64,000 nucleotides of DNA from Tetrahymena elliotti 4EA. Lineage: Eukaryota > Ciliophora > Oligohymenophorea > Hymenostomatida > Tetrahymenidae. This document shows positions 12,894 through 23,944 of this stretch, in pieces; the first letter of the stretch is position 1; each line of letters opens with the position of its first letter. The stretch lies in the NCBI GenBank assembly GCA_000231825.2, contig JH720336.1, forward strand, positions 376,235 to 440,234. Direction: 5' to 3'. A program made the translations under genes and the position numbers. Under the pieces are notes generated by a model. The model saw nothing but the letters and a program-made list of their open reading frames with translations, did not search any database and was not told the origin of the DNA.

Positions 12894-14210
12894 CTAAATT
12901 TAAAAGGAGATTTATGTATCATTTCAAAACTATTTTATTGTGTTTCTAATTCATTTTTAGAATGTTTGGCTTTTAAAATTAAATGACTTGGATAGAAAAA
13001 TAAAAATAACAATTTTTAAATTTTCGAATAATTGATAATCTTAACTTCGCATCAAAATCCTAATGCTATCTATTTTGAGATTAAGTGCAGAAAGAGTAAT
13101 AAAATTTTTTTTAGTTGTAGTGTAATCAAAAAGTAGAATTCATATTTTTATTCAGGAAAAGTTTTAATTTTAAAATAAGCAGAAAATAAAAATATTTTTT
13201 TCCAGAATCTAAAACACTAATTTTCTCTTTATTTTACTTTTTCCTTTCAGAAAAGAAGAGCAAATTTTTTACTATCTAAATAACTTATTATTAGATTAGA
13301 AATCTTAAATCTAAAATTATATTTGCATAGATAAAAACAATAAAAAAGAAAAAGTGTTCAGATTTATGATAGAAATAAAAATAGAATTGAGCTTGTAATA
13401 ACAAATCAATAAGTTACTATGTGAAATGAAAAGGGATTGTTCTTTCAAAAATAATTAATCTGAATAGCTTGATTGCTAAAAGGAAATAAGAATAGCTACA
13501 GTGATATGGTTACTATTGATAAAAAGAAAGATAATTTTTAATGTTTATGATAAGATAGATAGATTCAAGAGTTAACTATTTTTTTATTAAATTCTTAAAT
13601 TAGTAAGCTATTTCAAGATGAATTTTTTGATAACATTTAGCTTTCAATATAGAAAAAAAATATTTAAAAACGTGAAATATTTATTTTATTATCTGTAAAA
13701 AAATATTTAAAAAACGTGAAATATTTTTTTATCTGCAAAAAATATTTCTTTTTGAACAAACAAAGAAATACATTTGCGAAAAGAAAGGAAAACACATTAT
13801 TTACTAAGTTAAAATTGATTTACTTTTTTAAGTTAATAAAGTGGTATTTTCTATTGTATGTAGATTAATTATATATTTTATACTGTCAAACTTATTCTAG
13901 CTAGAATATAAAAGTATTAGCCTAAGCAGTTAAATTAAATCCAATTAAGTATTTTCTATTTCTTTTCACTGTAAATAATTTAATAAACTACTTAAGTAAT
14001 TCGATTTCATTTTAGAACATTTAAATTTCCATATTTTTGCTTTATGTACTAATTCTTTACTGATACTCAAATAATATATTACAATAAACAAGCCGTTTCG
14101 GTATACAGCTCAATAGTTTGGTTTTACTTAGCATAGAGCCATAATTAGATTTTAAACTCCTGCTATTGTGAGCATCCAAAAAGAAATATTCTTCCTATTT
14201 AAAAAATTTT
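12894..14210. other. Intergenic region with a ~42-bp duplicated motif
   Basis: AT-rich, no gene supported. It includes an imperfect tandem duplication at 13653-13749. Confidence 0.4.
13653..13749. repeat. Imperfect ~42-bp tandem duplication
   Basis: Two copies share atatttaaaaacgtgaaata, followed by a T-rich stretch and atctg(t/c). A third truncated start (aaaaaatatttc) follows. Small indels separate the copies. Confidence 0.8.
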
Positions 14211-15075
14211 TCAATTATCATTTTTTTTTTAGTTTTGCTGATTAATAGCTAAGCTATCTAATAAAGAAGGGTTTTGCAAGCATAGCCAAGACAATCAACT
14301 CAATATTTTAGCATGTCTTAATTGATTATTTTGCTTTTGTTAACCCACTTATCTAAGCTTCAATCTTCATAGTATTAAGGAAAAAAGGGCTTTGTAGTAT
14401 TTATGAGTTAGCTCATATTCGATGACCGAGTTGTTAAATGAATATCTATTAAATTTCTTTTAATCTTTCAATATTTAATGTTTCCAGAGACTTTACATGG
14501 AAACTATTTATGCTTCATCATGTATTTAAGATATGTTTTATAAGATATTTTAGCTTTTCTATCTTTTTGAATTATTTAATGATGCTTCTTCATTTTATTA
14601 TTTGTCTTCATTGGAATCTTAATATGAACAATGCATTTCATAAATGGTTTTTTGACTTTTATTTTTAGATAAAATACTGTTTTATTGTTGTTCATCAGAG
14701 TGAGTTATGGTTAGTCAGTTTTTAGCTTTGAAAATATTCTTGTGTTTCTAGGATTGGATGATTTTGAGATTTATTTTTAAAATGATGATTTGGATGGTCA
14801 AGTCAAATGAATGTAGATTATTAATCTCTTTGTCTTAATCAAGAATTGAGTTGAAAGCATCAATATCTTATTAGTTTGTCTTTTTATCCAATTAGTATGA
14901 TGAATATTGTGTTTAAATATGAGATTTATCTTCATCTTTTTACTGTTAATCATAATGATGGTGACTTTTAATTTCTAGAAAAATTTCAGATAAATTAAGC
15001 GTTAATTTAGTTTTGAGTGTTCTTTTTTATTAAAAATCATAGTAAATTGAATGAATGCTAGTACTAGAAATTCAT
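14211..15075 (-). pseudogene. Family F paralog, copy 2 (disabled)
   Basis: Recognisable remains of family F. Its start (MNFQYQ, ATG at 15075) matches copy 4 almost base for base. Inside are a truncated QNIL segment, FNNSVIEYELTHKYYKALF and then SLDKWVNKSKI, each in a different frame. At the conserved Tyr-Trp of the Trp block the TGG is TGA (aaatattgagtt, versus aaatactgggtt in copy 4). The end reads SLLDSLAINQQN as in copy 4. Several frameshifts plus an internal TGA, the only stop in this code, make a functional product very unlikely. It is closest to copy 4. Confidence 0.85.
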
Positions 15076-15727
15076 TTTCTATTTTAAAAGAATTAAAAAT
15101 TTGATAATATTAAATGTAAGTGTATTTTTGGGGAAATTTGTCTATATGGATTAATGTTTTTTCTAATTTGTATGAAATAATAATATTTATAATCTACGGT
15201 CAGCGTAATATTAAATTTCTGATTCTTTATTAAAAAAACTTGTCATCTCAACAAATAATAAGAATAAAATAATCAAATTTTACCACTATCGATATTATAT
15301 ATTTCTTTATCATCATCACAAGAATTTCTTTTTTAAAAAACAAAACCAAATTCTATGTAATTTTTCCAAAGCCAAAATTAATCGATCATCATCAAAAACA
15401 TTTAAATGTCAAAAGAATAATTTCACCCTGCCAAATATTCTTATTAAATACATCACCTGTTATCATTTGCAATAAAATGACCAATAAAAGCTTTTATTTT
15501 ATACATATTTTCCCATGTTCCCAAACAGATATATTTCTTATTCTTATTTGAAAAATCCATGAAAAAGTATTTATTTAATTCATAATTTAATAAAAGAACT
15601 CTGGTTATTGTATTTTTAATATGAAAAAATAAAGCATAAGCCTTCTTTGATTAACTTTTTATCCATTCATTTTATTGAACAAGAAAATTATTTATCAAAA
15701 ATAAACAATTTATGTTAAAGAACACTC
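15076..15727. other. Intergenic region
   Basis: AT-rich region between the broken family F copy and the small plus-strand spliced gene. No gene is seen; it may hold divergent promoters. Confidence 0.4.
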
Positions 15728-15948
15728 ATGAAAGGATTCCAAACAAGTAATGCAGATGAAGTAGGAAAATTTTTCCCTATTCCATATTTTTTAGGCTATT
15801 AAGTTGAATCAGTTTAAAAAATGTTTAGAAGGTAAATTTTACCTAATGTGTCATAAAGAACTAACTTTTTTATTAATTGACTTTACTCCAAAATAGAAAA
15901 TATAAAAAAGCTAATTACTATGTTAAAAAATAGTAAATAAGAGGATGA
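15728..15948 (+). CDS. Tiny two-exon protein (51 aa)
   Basis: Exons 15728-15831 and 15897-15948 join through a 65-nt GT..AG intron into 52 codons ending in TGA. The peptide begins MKGFQTSNADEVGKFFPIPY, continues FLGYQVESVQKMFRRKYKKA and ends with a basic segment (NYYVKKQQIRG). Composition is protein-like, unlike the flanks, and the phases fit. The size and the aromatic FFPIPYFLGY followed by a basic tail suggest a small subunit of a larger complex, possibly mitochondrial; that is inference. It is the only plus-strand gene inside the family F cluster. Too small for automatic ORF calling. Confidence 0.55.
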
Positions 15949-16735
15949 AAAGAAATCACCAGGAAGCATTCATATTCTTTGTTTATTTCAATAAATCCTC
16001 TTTTCATTTGATTTCTTCAATATTTTTATAAAATACATTCATTATAAAATCAAATTTTTAGCTTAACTGGTAAAAAATTGTTAAATTCAACTAATTTTTT
16101 CCCAAAAAAAAGGATCCAAATACCTTTAATTTCAATAAAAAAAAATATTTTATCTAGATCAATAATATACATCAAACTCTATTTATAAAAAATTTCCTTA
16201 TTCTGAAAACAATAAAAAGAATATGATTTTTTGTTTCAAATATACCCTTTAAATTTAGACAAGAAAAGAAGATATTTTGACAATATTTTTGATAATAATG
16301 GATGGTTACTTTATTTTTAAATATTAATAGATTTTGTAATTAATATTCCATTTTATTTAAAGGATAGAAAATATTTTTTAGCATCAACCTATAATTTCAA
16401 ATATATCAATTACACTAGTACTAACAAGTGACCAGCCAAAGCTGTTTACATTAATAACTTCTCATATTATCCTAGAAGAAAAGTGATATTATTATCTTTG
16501 GATGGGAATGCTGCTTGTTAACTTGGATGAGATAAGAAAAAGTTTTTATTTTACAATTGAGCATACATACATACATACATATAAAATTGTAAAGAAACAA
16601 GATAACATATTAATTATTTACAAGTGTTAATTTGAATAGAAAATGAAAGTGGTTTAGTTAGTTCGTTAGATAGTTAGTTAGTAAATTAAATTTGGAAAAG
16701 ACCAAAAAAAAGAAATAATTTCTATTTCTGAGTTT
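15949..16735. other. Intergenic region with CATA simple repeat and hairpin
   Basis: No gene seen. At about 16550-16592 a (CATA)n run is flanked by tttacaatt and aattgtaaa, giving a potential hairpin. It lies downstream of family F copy 3. Confidence 0.5.
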
Positions 16736-17572
16736 TCAAATGTTTTTGTTTTTGCTTTTTGGCTGAGGATTTTCTATGAGATTTTCTAGGACTGATGGGT
16801 TTTTTGTGGATTCTATCAAGATATTCACCCAATAGTTCAGTCCATCTTTATTGCTAACTCTACTTTTTTACACCCACTAATGGAGATTTCCTTTCTCAAA
16901 GTATTCGATAAATAGTAATTTGTAATATTTATGGGTTAAAACATATTTTATCAGAGAATTGTTAAATGTGTGAATTTTTATGAATCTGTTATATTTCTTC
17001 TTTATGTCTTGTATATTTACACTTTAAAATTCTTTATTTGGAAAACAAGTTAAACTTTTTACATATTTATGAAATGAGTTAAAGATGTCTTTGAGGATAT
17101 TTTAATTTTTATATTTTTTACTGTTCTGTTCTTTAGATTCTATTTCTTTTAATGATTAAAAGCTCTCTTAGAAAGATTATGGAAATTGCTATTCCAAATT
17201 TGATGTAATACACTGGTCATCATCTTTTGGTTGATTAAAAGAACTAGATATCATGTGTTAAGACATTATCAAGTTATCTTGTTAGGGATATTAATCAATA
17301 TTGAAAAGAAAGCAAGGTTAGTTGTCTTATTTGTTGTCAAAGCTAAAATTCAAGAGATTTTCATGAGGCCTTTAAAGAGAAAAGTCTTCTAGTGTTTATT
17401 CTTAAGGTAAATTTTAGCATTGTTATTGTGTATTATCTGAAATATTCAAAAAATACTCTGGCTCATGAATAATTTAATTTGAATGAAAAATATCTGAACT
17501 ATGGTTAAACTAATCATGAGAGTAGATTGGTTCAGAGCATGTGAAGTAAATTTAATTATTTTGCATTTGCAT
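16736..17572 (-). CDS. Family F paralog, copy 3 (278 aa)
   Basis: Intact single-exon member of the unrecognised family F. It has 837 nt from ATG 17572 to TGA 16736-16738; a second in-frame ATG lies two codons downstream. The N-terminal half is Gln/Asn/Ser-rich with the family HEPEYFLN box near residue 40. The conserved C-terminal domain holds NILKDIFNSFHKYVK, DIKKKYNRFIKIH, FNNSLIKYVLTHKYYKLLF, a Trp block (LHQWVQKSRVSNKDGLNYW) and TKNPSVLENL. It is closer to copy 1 than to copies 2 and 4 across the domain. The region directly upstream is a (CA)n/(TG)n tract with ATG-rich repeats. Function unknown. Confidence 0.85.
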
Positions 17573-20500
17573 TTGTATGTGTGTATGTGTGTGGTTGTTT
17601 CTGTTTTAAAAAGAAAAACAGTATAAGTTAGTGAAATTATCTTATTTTAAGGAAAATTAAGCAATTGAATGATTTTTTTCAAATTTATTTTGATTATTTT
17701 AATTTGACTTGCCACATTTTACTTTAAATCAATCAAAAAATTGAATTCTGATCTTCTGCTTTTTATTAACTGTGAGGTGAGTGAGCTTTTTCTATTTGTC
17801 ATTAATTTTTCCATTCAAAAGTATTCATAAGTAATTGCACATAATTAATTACATCATCAAAATTTGTTTAATTATGAAAATGTTCTTACACTTTCTCTTA
17901 AATTAATATATTTGTTTATGTTAACTTTTCCCTTAAAATTTTGTGGTTTCTAGATTGTAGCTTTTTATCTTCAAAAAATTATATAATTTCAAATGTAGAA
18001 AAAGACTAAAAAGAATTTTGTAAATTTGAAGCAAGCTCTCAAAAAAAGATTTATTTAAAGAAGAAGAAGAAGGATGATAAGTAAATATCTAGAAGTTATC
18101 AAAGATTAGAAATTTTTACTAGCAAATATTTGCTGATTTAAATTAATTTCAGTGAGTGCTTTATAATCAGTCAGGTATTTATTTAATCAAGCGTAATGAA
18201 TAATTTTAAAGATATAAAATAACAATTAAATATTATTATTTTTTAATTTATATTGCTAGTGTTCGATTTTTTAGTAGATTAAAAAATATTTTTTTAAATT
18301 ATTTTTTCTAAATTTTCTTTTTGGTTAAAATATTGAAATAATTCTTATAAAATGTATGTAACATCTATTCTTTAATAAAAGTGTTACATTTCTTTTGTAA
18401 TTGATTTAATTTTAGCTTAAAGCGGATCAGTAAATCTGATAGGAGTAGATATATAAATTATATTTAGATTCAATTTATTATTGAAATTCTTTCGATTTTT
18501 CTCTTAATTATGTTTTCAATCAAGCATCTTATTTTCTATTTTTTTCATCATTAAAAACTCAAAGTAATTCAATCAATTTTTTCTTACAATATTCAAGCTA
18601 GGATTTTAGCAACAATTTTTTATTAAGACCATTTTCTTAAACATTTTGAAGCATTTTTTAGAATTTTTTTAAATTAACTTTAAAGCTCATACAGATAAAT
18701 GAGTTAGTTATTGGTAAAATGTTAAACTGCCATAAAATAAACTTTAAGAATTATATTTAAGAAAATCATTGCAGATTTAATAAGATTAAAATATATTTTA
18801 TTGAGAATCATTATCTTTTATTTGTTAGAAATATGAATTTAAATAGCTCATAAATATCTATTTATTAACATAAAACGCATGAGATAATATATTAATTTTA
18901 CATTTTCTGTTAAAATCAAAAAAGGTGATTAGATAGTTTGATATTTAAGAAAGAATGAAAAGTGGATTTGAATTTATTAATTTGGATCAGAATCAGTAGA
19001 TTTTTAAGAAAATAGTTAATAAAAACACTACAAAAATAGATTATGATTTGATTACATATTTTGATTTTTCAGTAGAAAATAGAAAATGATTGTTGTATAA
19101 ATTCTACTCAATTGCATATTAATTATTCAAATATATTTTCTATCTTAAATTAATTAATTTAAGTTTAATCAACTTGTTTTTTTTAATTATTAATATTAAT
19201 CATGATGATACTAATTCAATTTTCTAGAAAAAATTTGTTCAGTTTTTTGAATATTACATGATCTTTCTCATGTAAAAAAAATTGAACATGAGTAAAGATA
19301 TGCATCTGAGAGTTAAAATATTTTCTTTTACTATCAAAGTTAGTTTTTATTATGATCTATCAATAGTTTTCTGCTTTTTTTCTAAATAATCATAAGTATC
19401 ACATTTTTATACAGATTTAAACTAAATGATATCAAAACGAAAGAAAAAGATAAAATAAATATAAAAATATTCTAAAGGAGTTCAAAAAAAATCAATTTAT
19501 AACCTTCTGAGCACCAAAATAAACCTAAAAGATAATAAAAGCTAATCAAAAAATGAAAATTTGGAATAAAGTGAATAATTAATTAGTGGGTCATTTAATT
19601 CATTATGCGTACATTAATTTAATTACAAATTATGTCTTTAAAACAATAGAATCTTTAATAATAAGTTATAATCTAAAATATTTTAAGTTAATACACCTTT
19701 ATATATCCTTAGATTATCATTTAGCTTAATCATATTATCTAAAAGAAACTTTTAACAATGCATTTTTATCATTAAAAAAGCAAACAATATTATTTATTGA
19801 ACTATTGTTTAATAATACAAATCAAAAATTTAAAGATTTAATTATTTTTTTAAATATTTCCAATTATAAAATAATGTAAAAATAAATAAATTAACTAATA
19901 TGAATAGCTAATTATAACTTTATCAAAAGAATACAGACAGACAGTTGATTATTTTTAAAATCTGAAAAATATTTCAACTATCAAAATATTATTTGAATTA
20001 GAATTAATATTTATAATTGCTAACTGAATTAACATGAATTATTATATTAGTGAATCATAGATTCTGCCTAAGCTTCAGGCACTATATATATAACAGCTGT
20101 AATTTCTTTAAGAAATTTATAATAGGGTTTTTTAAATTCACATGAATTTTACTCATTTTTCGAAGTATCTATTAATTATGTATGATTAAGGATAACTTTT
20201 TTTTATTTTTTTTTTGTGAGCCAATTACCGAATAAAAATATTTTACATTACTTTGAATACTTTAAAGAATATTTAAATAATAATTAACAACATAATTTAA
20301 CTAAAATTAATAGTTATAAAATTTTAATTAATATAAATTTAACATATTTTAAGGGTATCTATTTAATAAGAATAATGTTAATTTTTCTATCAAATTGAAT
20401 TTGATTATTTTCTATATTATATGGATATACTTTATATTGTTAAATTAATCCTTCGCGCTAATATTCATCAATAGATTACATTTTTTTTAATTAGGTAAGA

Positions 20501-20704
20501 TAAATTTTTTTTATTTGTTGTCTGTTCTCTTTTAATCTTTCATTCATTCTCATTTATTTAATTTTTATTCTTCTAACCATAATAAAGTACCCATCTTGAA
20601 ATGAATAGCCTAACATCTTTTTGATTTACATTTGAAAATCATTTCTATTCCTTATTTTTACCATTATATCTAACAAAATAATCTGTATTTTTTCTAGAAT
20701 TTTT
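17573..20704. other. Long AT-rich intergenic region
   Basis: About 3.1 kb without a supported gene. Near 18240-18520 the minus strand has short open segments with Lys/Gln/Glu-rich translation (for example REKSKEFQQQIESKY) that could be exon fragments, but no start, splice pair or end could be assigned. Confidence 0.35.
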
Positions 20705-21580
20705 TCAAATATTTTGTTTTTTAAGTTCCTACTAAGTTATTGCTAAATTGTCGAGTAATGAAGGGTTCTATAGGCACTAGCCCAAATAATTAACCCAGTA
20801 TTTAAGCATATCTTTATTATTAACTTTGCTATCATTTACCCACTTTTCTAAGCTTCCATCTTGATAGTATTAGGCAAAAATAAGCTTATAGTATTTATGT
20901 GTCAGAACATACTTGATGATTGAATTGTTAAAAGAGTGGATTTTCATATATCTATTAAATTTCTTTTTAATCTCACAATATTAAACATTTTCTAATTCTT
21001 TACATGAAAATGATTTTAATTTCTTCATATATTTATGAAAAGAATTAATAATATCCTTTAAAATATTTTAGTTTTTAAGTCTTTTCTTATGTTTTGCTAG
21101 CTTTTCATTTGATTTCTTAATACTTGTCTCTGAAAAATTTAAACCTTTTTCATATATTGATCTTTAGCTTGAAGATTAAAATATAATACTATTTTATTAT
21201 TGTTCTTCTGAGTAAGCAATATTATCATTCTATTCATTTATTTCATCTTAAATTACTCTAAATGAAATATTTTTTTCAATCTGAAGGTGCTATTGGCTAT
21301 CTCCATGTAGATTATTTATCTACATTATCTAACAACACTTTTAATTATCTTTTTAAATACTTTCGCTCTAAGCATCAATATTTTACGAACCTAAAAACTA
21401 CTATAATGGACTTTGCTTTTATAAACAACAAGGTTGTTCTTAAAATTATTCCTCATTATGACTTCTTATATCCAGAAAAAATTCAGGCTCGTAGATATAT
21501 TAAGTATTTTATTGTAATTCTGTGTTTTCCTTTTATGCAAATTCGTGGAAAGCAGCAGCATCTTGGTACTAGAAATTCAT
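20705..21580 (-). CDS. Family F paralog, copy 4 (291 aa)
   Basis: Intact single-exon family F member of 876 nt, ATG 21580 to TGA 20705-20707. It starts MNFQYQDAAAFHEFAQ, followed by the YEPEFFLD box near residue 38 and a Gln/Ser-rich middle. The C-terminal domain reads NILKDIINSFHKYMKKLK, FNNSIIKYVLTHKYYKLIF, a Trp block (SLEKWVNDSKVNNKDMLKYW) and NPSLLDNL. It is the intact relative of pseudogene copy 2. A plus-strand open frame at 21262-21621 is an antisense shadow of this gene. Function unknown. Confidence 0.85.
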
Positions 21581-22292
21581 TTTCTATTGAAAAGTACCTG
21601 CCTTTAATTTCTATTGACTGAATTTTATTTGGGAAATCTTATTTTTAATTTTGAAATAAAAATCAATACTTATAATTTTTTCAATTAAATATTCTTTATA
21701 ATTAATTAATTTTTATTTGTATAATTTAAAGCTCTATTCCTAAAAAATATGAAATAGGTTAAATAAATATCTCCATAATTATCATTAATAGATTAAAATT
21801 TAAATCATTCCAAACAAAAAATTAAAACTTTTTGTTCAAGTTGTAGACTCAGATATAATTTCTAAAACCATACATCCAATAAATTTTTATTTTTAATTTT
21901 TACTGAGCATAATCTATAGAATTTAAATTTTTTCTAATTTCTATTTTTTGGAGTCTCAGATCATTAGAAACCAAAAACAGCAAATTTTTTGATAAAAATA
22001 AATTGAAAAAAAAAATTGCCACAAATCAATGAATCCTATAAAAATTAGTCTTATTTTTTTCAAAAAATAAATATCAATTTGAATTAAAATTACATATTAA
22101 TTTAATTTAGGAATTGTCTTCTTTAGCATTTTCATATTAATGTTTTTCATTCATTCATTAGTTAATTGTTATTCATTTAATTAAAACTAACAGAGAAAAT
22201 AGATGAATCAAAGAAATTTTCTTTTTAGTTTTAAAAAATGAAAGAAATCTTATTTTTATTGCTTAAAATTTCTAGTAATTGATTCATTTTCA
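21581..22292. other. Intergenic region between the two tandem clusters
   Basis: AT-rich region with no gene seen. It separates family F from the RING-H2 membrane protein cluster. Confidence 0.45.
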
Positions 22293-22490
22293 TCTTCATT
22301 AACCTATTTCCCTTAACTTTTATGCAACTAAGTACTCTAGAATATCTATTATGTTGAAACTTTATCTACAGAAAGGACAAAACTTGCTTTTACTTATACA
22401 AGATTTATCAAACACTGATGATGGAATAACTGTTTGCAAAATGTTTAATATCACCGCAAAATCCAATCAAGCAAATTGAACATGTAAAAC
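22293..22490 (-). pseudogene. Relic of a RING-H2 membrane protein gene
   Basis: The minus strand encodes, in three successive frames, TCSICLIGF, then ICKQLFHHQCL, then ISKSKFCPFCRQSFNIID. These align with the RING-H2 finger of the two intact genes at 23945 and 28613 (TCSICLAEF..., ICNHTFHQKCL..., NDSCPLCRQDF). Two frameshifts break the finger, and one His of CNHTFH has become Gln. The trailing ILEYLVAQKLREIG also matches, then hits TGA. No ectodomain was found upstream. Decayed third member of the cluster. Confidence 0.85.
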
Positions 22491-23944
22491 ATGTTCATGA
22501 ATAATACAATACTATGATTAATCTTAATTAAATTTTTATATTTCTTTTATTATTTTTTATAATACATTTTCTAGACCTTACTCCCAAATGAATCTAATTT
22601 TTTGGATTTCAGAGATTTATGAATGACTAGATCTTACTTTTTAATTTAACTTTACTAGTCCTTTTTTATTAATTTTTTAGTTTTATTAAACTAAAATTTA
22701 TATTTTGCATTAAATTTTAATAAAGCATAATCTTCTATCCTTAAAACATGTTTTATTTACCTATCTAAAATTATAATTTTAGCTCATATTAATATTATTG
22801 ATTGGTTATTAAGCTCTCCTTTAAATACCTTTTTCAATTAAAATTATGATAATATTGTTATTTTAAATAAGAGTTTATTTCTATAAAGCATTTGTGTAAA
22901 ACAAAAGAAGCTATAAATCAAACAACAAGTAAAAATAGAAATTCATTTATTTATTATCTTCTTTTTTGTTTTTATCTTTTTATTTACTTTATATTTATTC
23001 CTAATTCAAGTTTTTTGTTTCTACTTTTTATTCAAAAATAATATGTTTAATCAAATCAAAAATGCTAATAATTAATAAATATTGCACACTGACAGCTGTA
23101 TTCTTTTTTAATCAAAATCTAAGGAAAACAATCTCAAAATTTGAATCAATCACATTTAAAATTGTTTGTTTAAAACTTGTAATTTTGTGAAAAAACTGAA
23201 AAATCCAAAAAATAAAGTAAAATTAGTTATCAAATTTGAATTTTGGACATTTAATTCATAAATATGTAATGTAAAATTTCAAAAATAAATCTTAAATTTT
23301 AAAGTAAATGAATCTTTATTTTTACATACTGGAGAGATTTATTGACTGACTAAAAAATCATGAAAATATATCTTTGATTGTAAATTTGTACTTGAGTGTA
23401 AAAAATAAATGAACTGAAAAGTTAAAACAGGAATTGCCAGATTTTGTATTCAAATTCTTTAAATTTTTATTTAAAAACTAAATTCAAAGAATTTCATTTC
23501 ACCTGTTTTGAAGCAAAATTTGTTTTCATATAATTTGTTAATTTAAAAAAATATTTTGCTTGGATTTAAATAAATTATTTTTTAAATTAATCAGCTGCCT
23601 CTCTTATGTCCCTTTAAAATTATTTTGCAACTAAGAATTTCAGCATCTCAAATCCATTTTATCAAAAGAAAGTTGTATTTATCTAATTTTAGAATTCAAT
23701 ATATGCATAGAATAATTTTTTAATAGTTATTAATTGAAGTCAACTTTGGTTAAATATTTTTTTCTTTTTTTAATTTTTAATAATAATTATTTGTTATCTT
23801 ATTTGTTTTGTCTTAGTTTATGTAGAATTTTTTAAAATGAATTTATTCTCAAAAAATAATTAAAATGAAAATCAAATTTAAAAGCTAAAAAAAGTTCTTT
23901 TTTCACAAAATATGAAATTTTGATCACACAAAAACTAATTTAAT
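22491..23944. other. Intergenic region
   Basis: About 1.45 kb of AT-rich DNA upstream of the RING relic. If the relic once had a full ectodomain it would lie here, but no EGF-like or transmembrane remains could be recognised. Confidence 0.4.

Noticed and set aside
16559..16584. CATA simple repeat as a mobile-element end
   Set aside because: A plain microsatellite in a small hairpin; no terminal inverted repeats, target duplication or transposase nearby.
21262..21621. Plus-strand ORF of 119 codons
   Set aside because: Lies antisense to family F copy 4, whose minus-strand frame matches its paralogs along its whole length.
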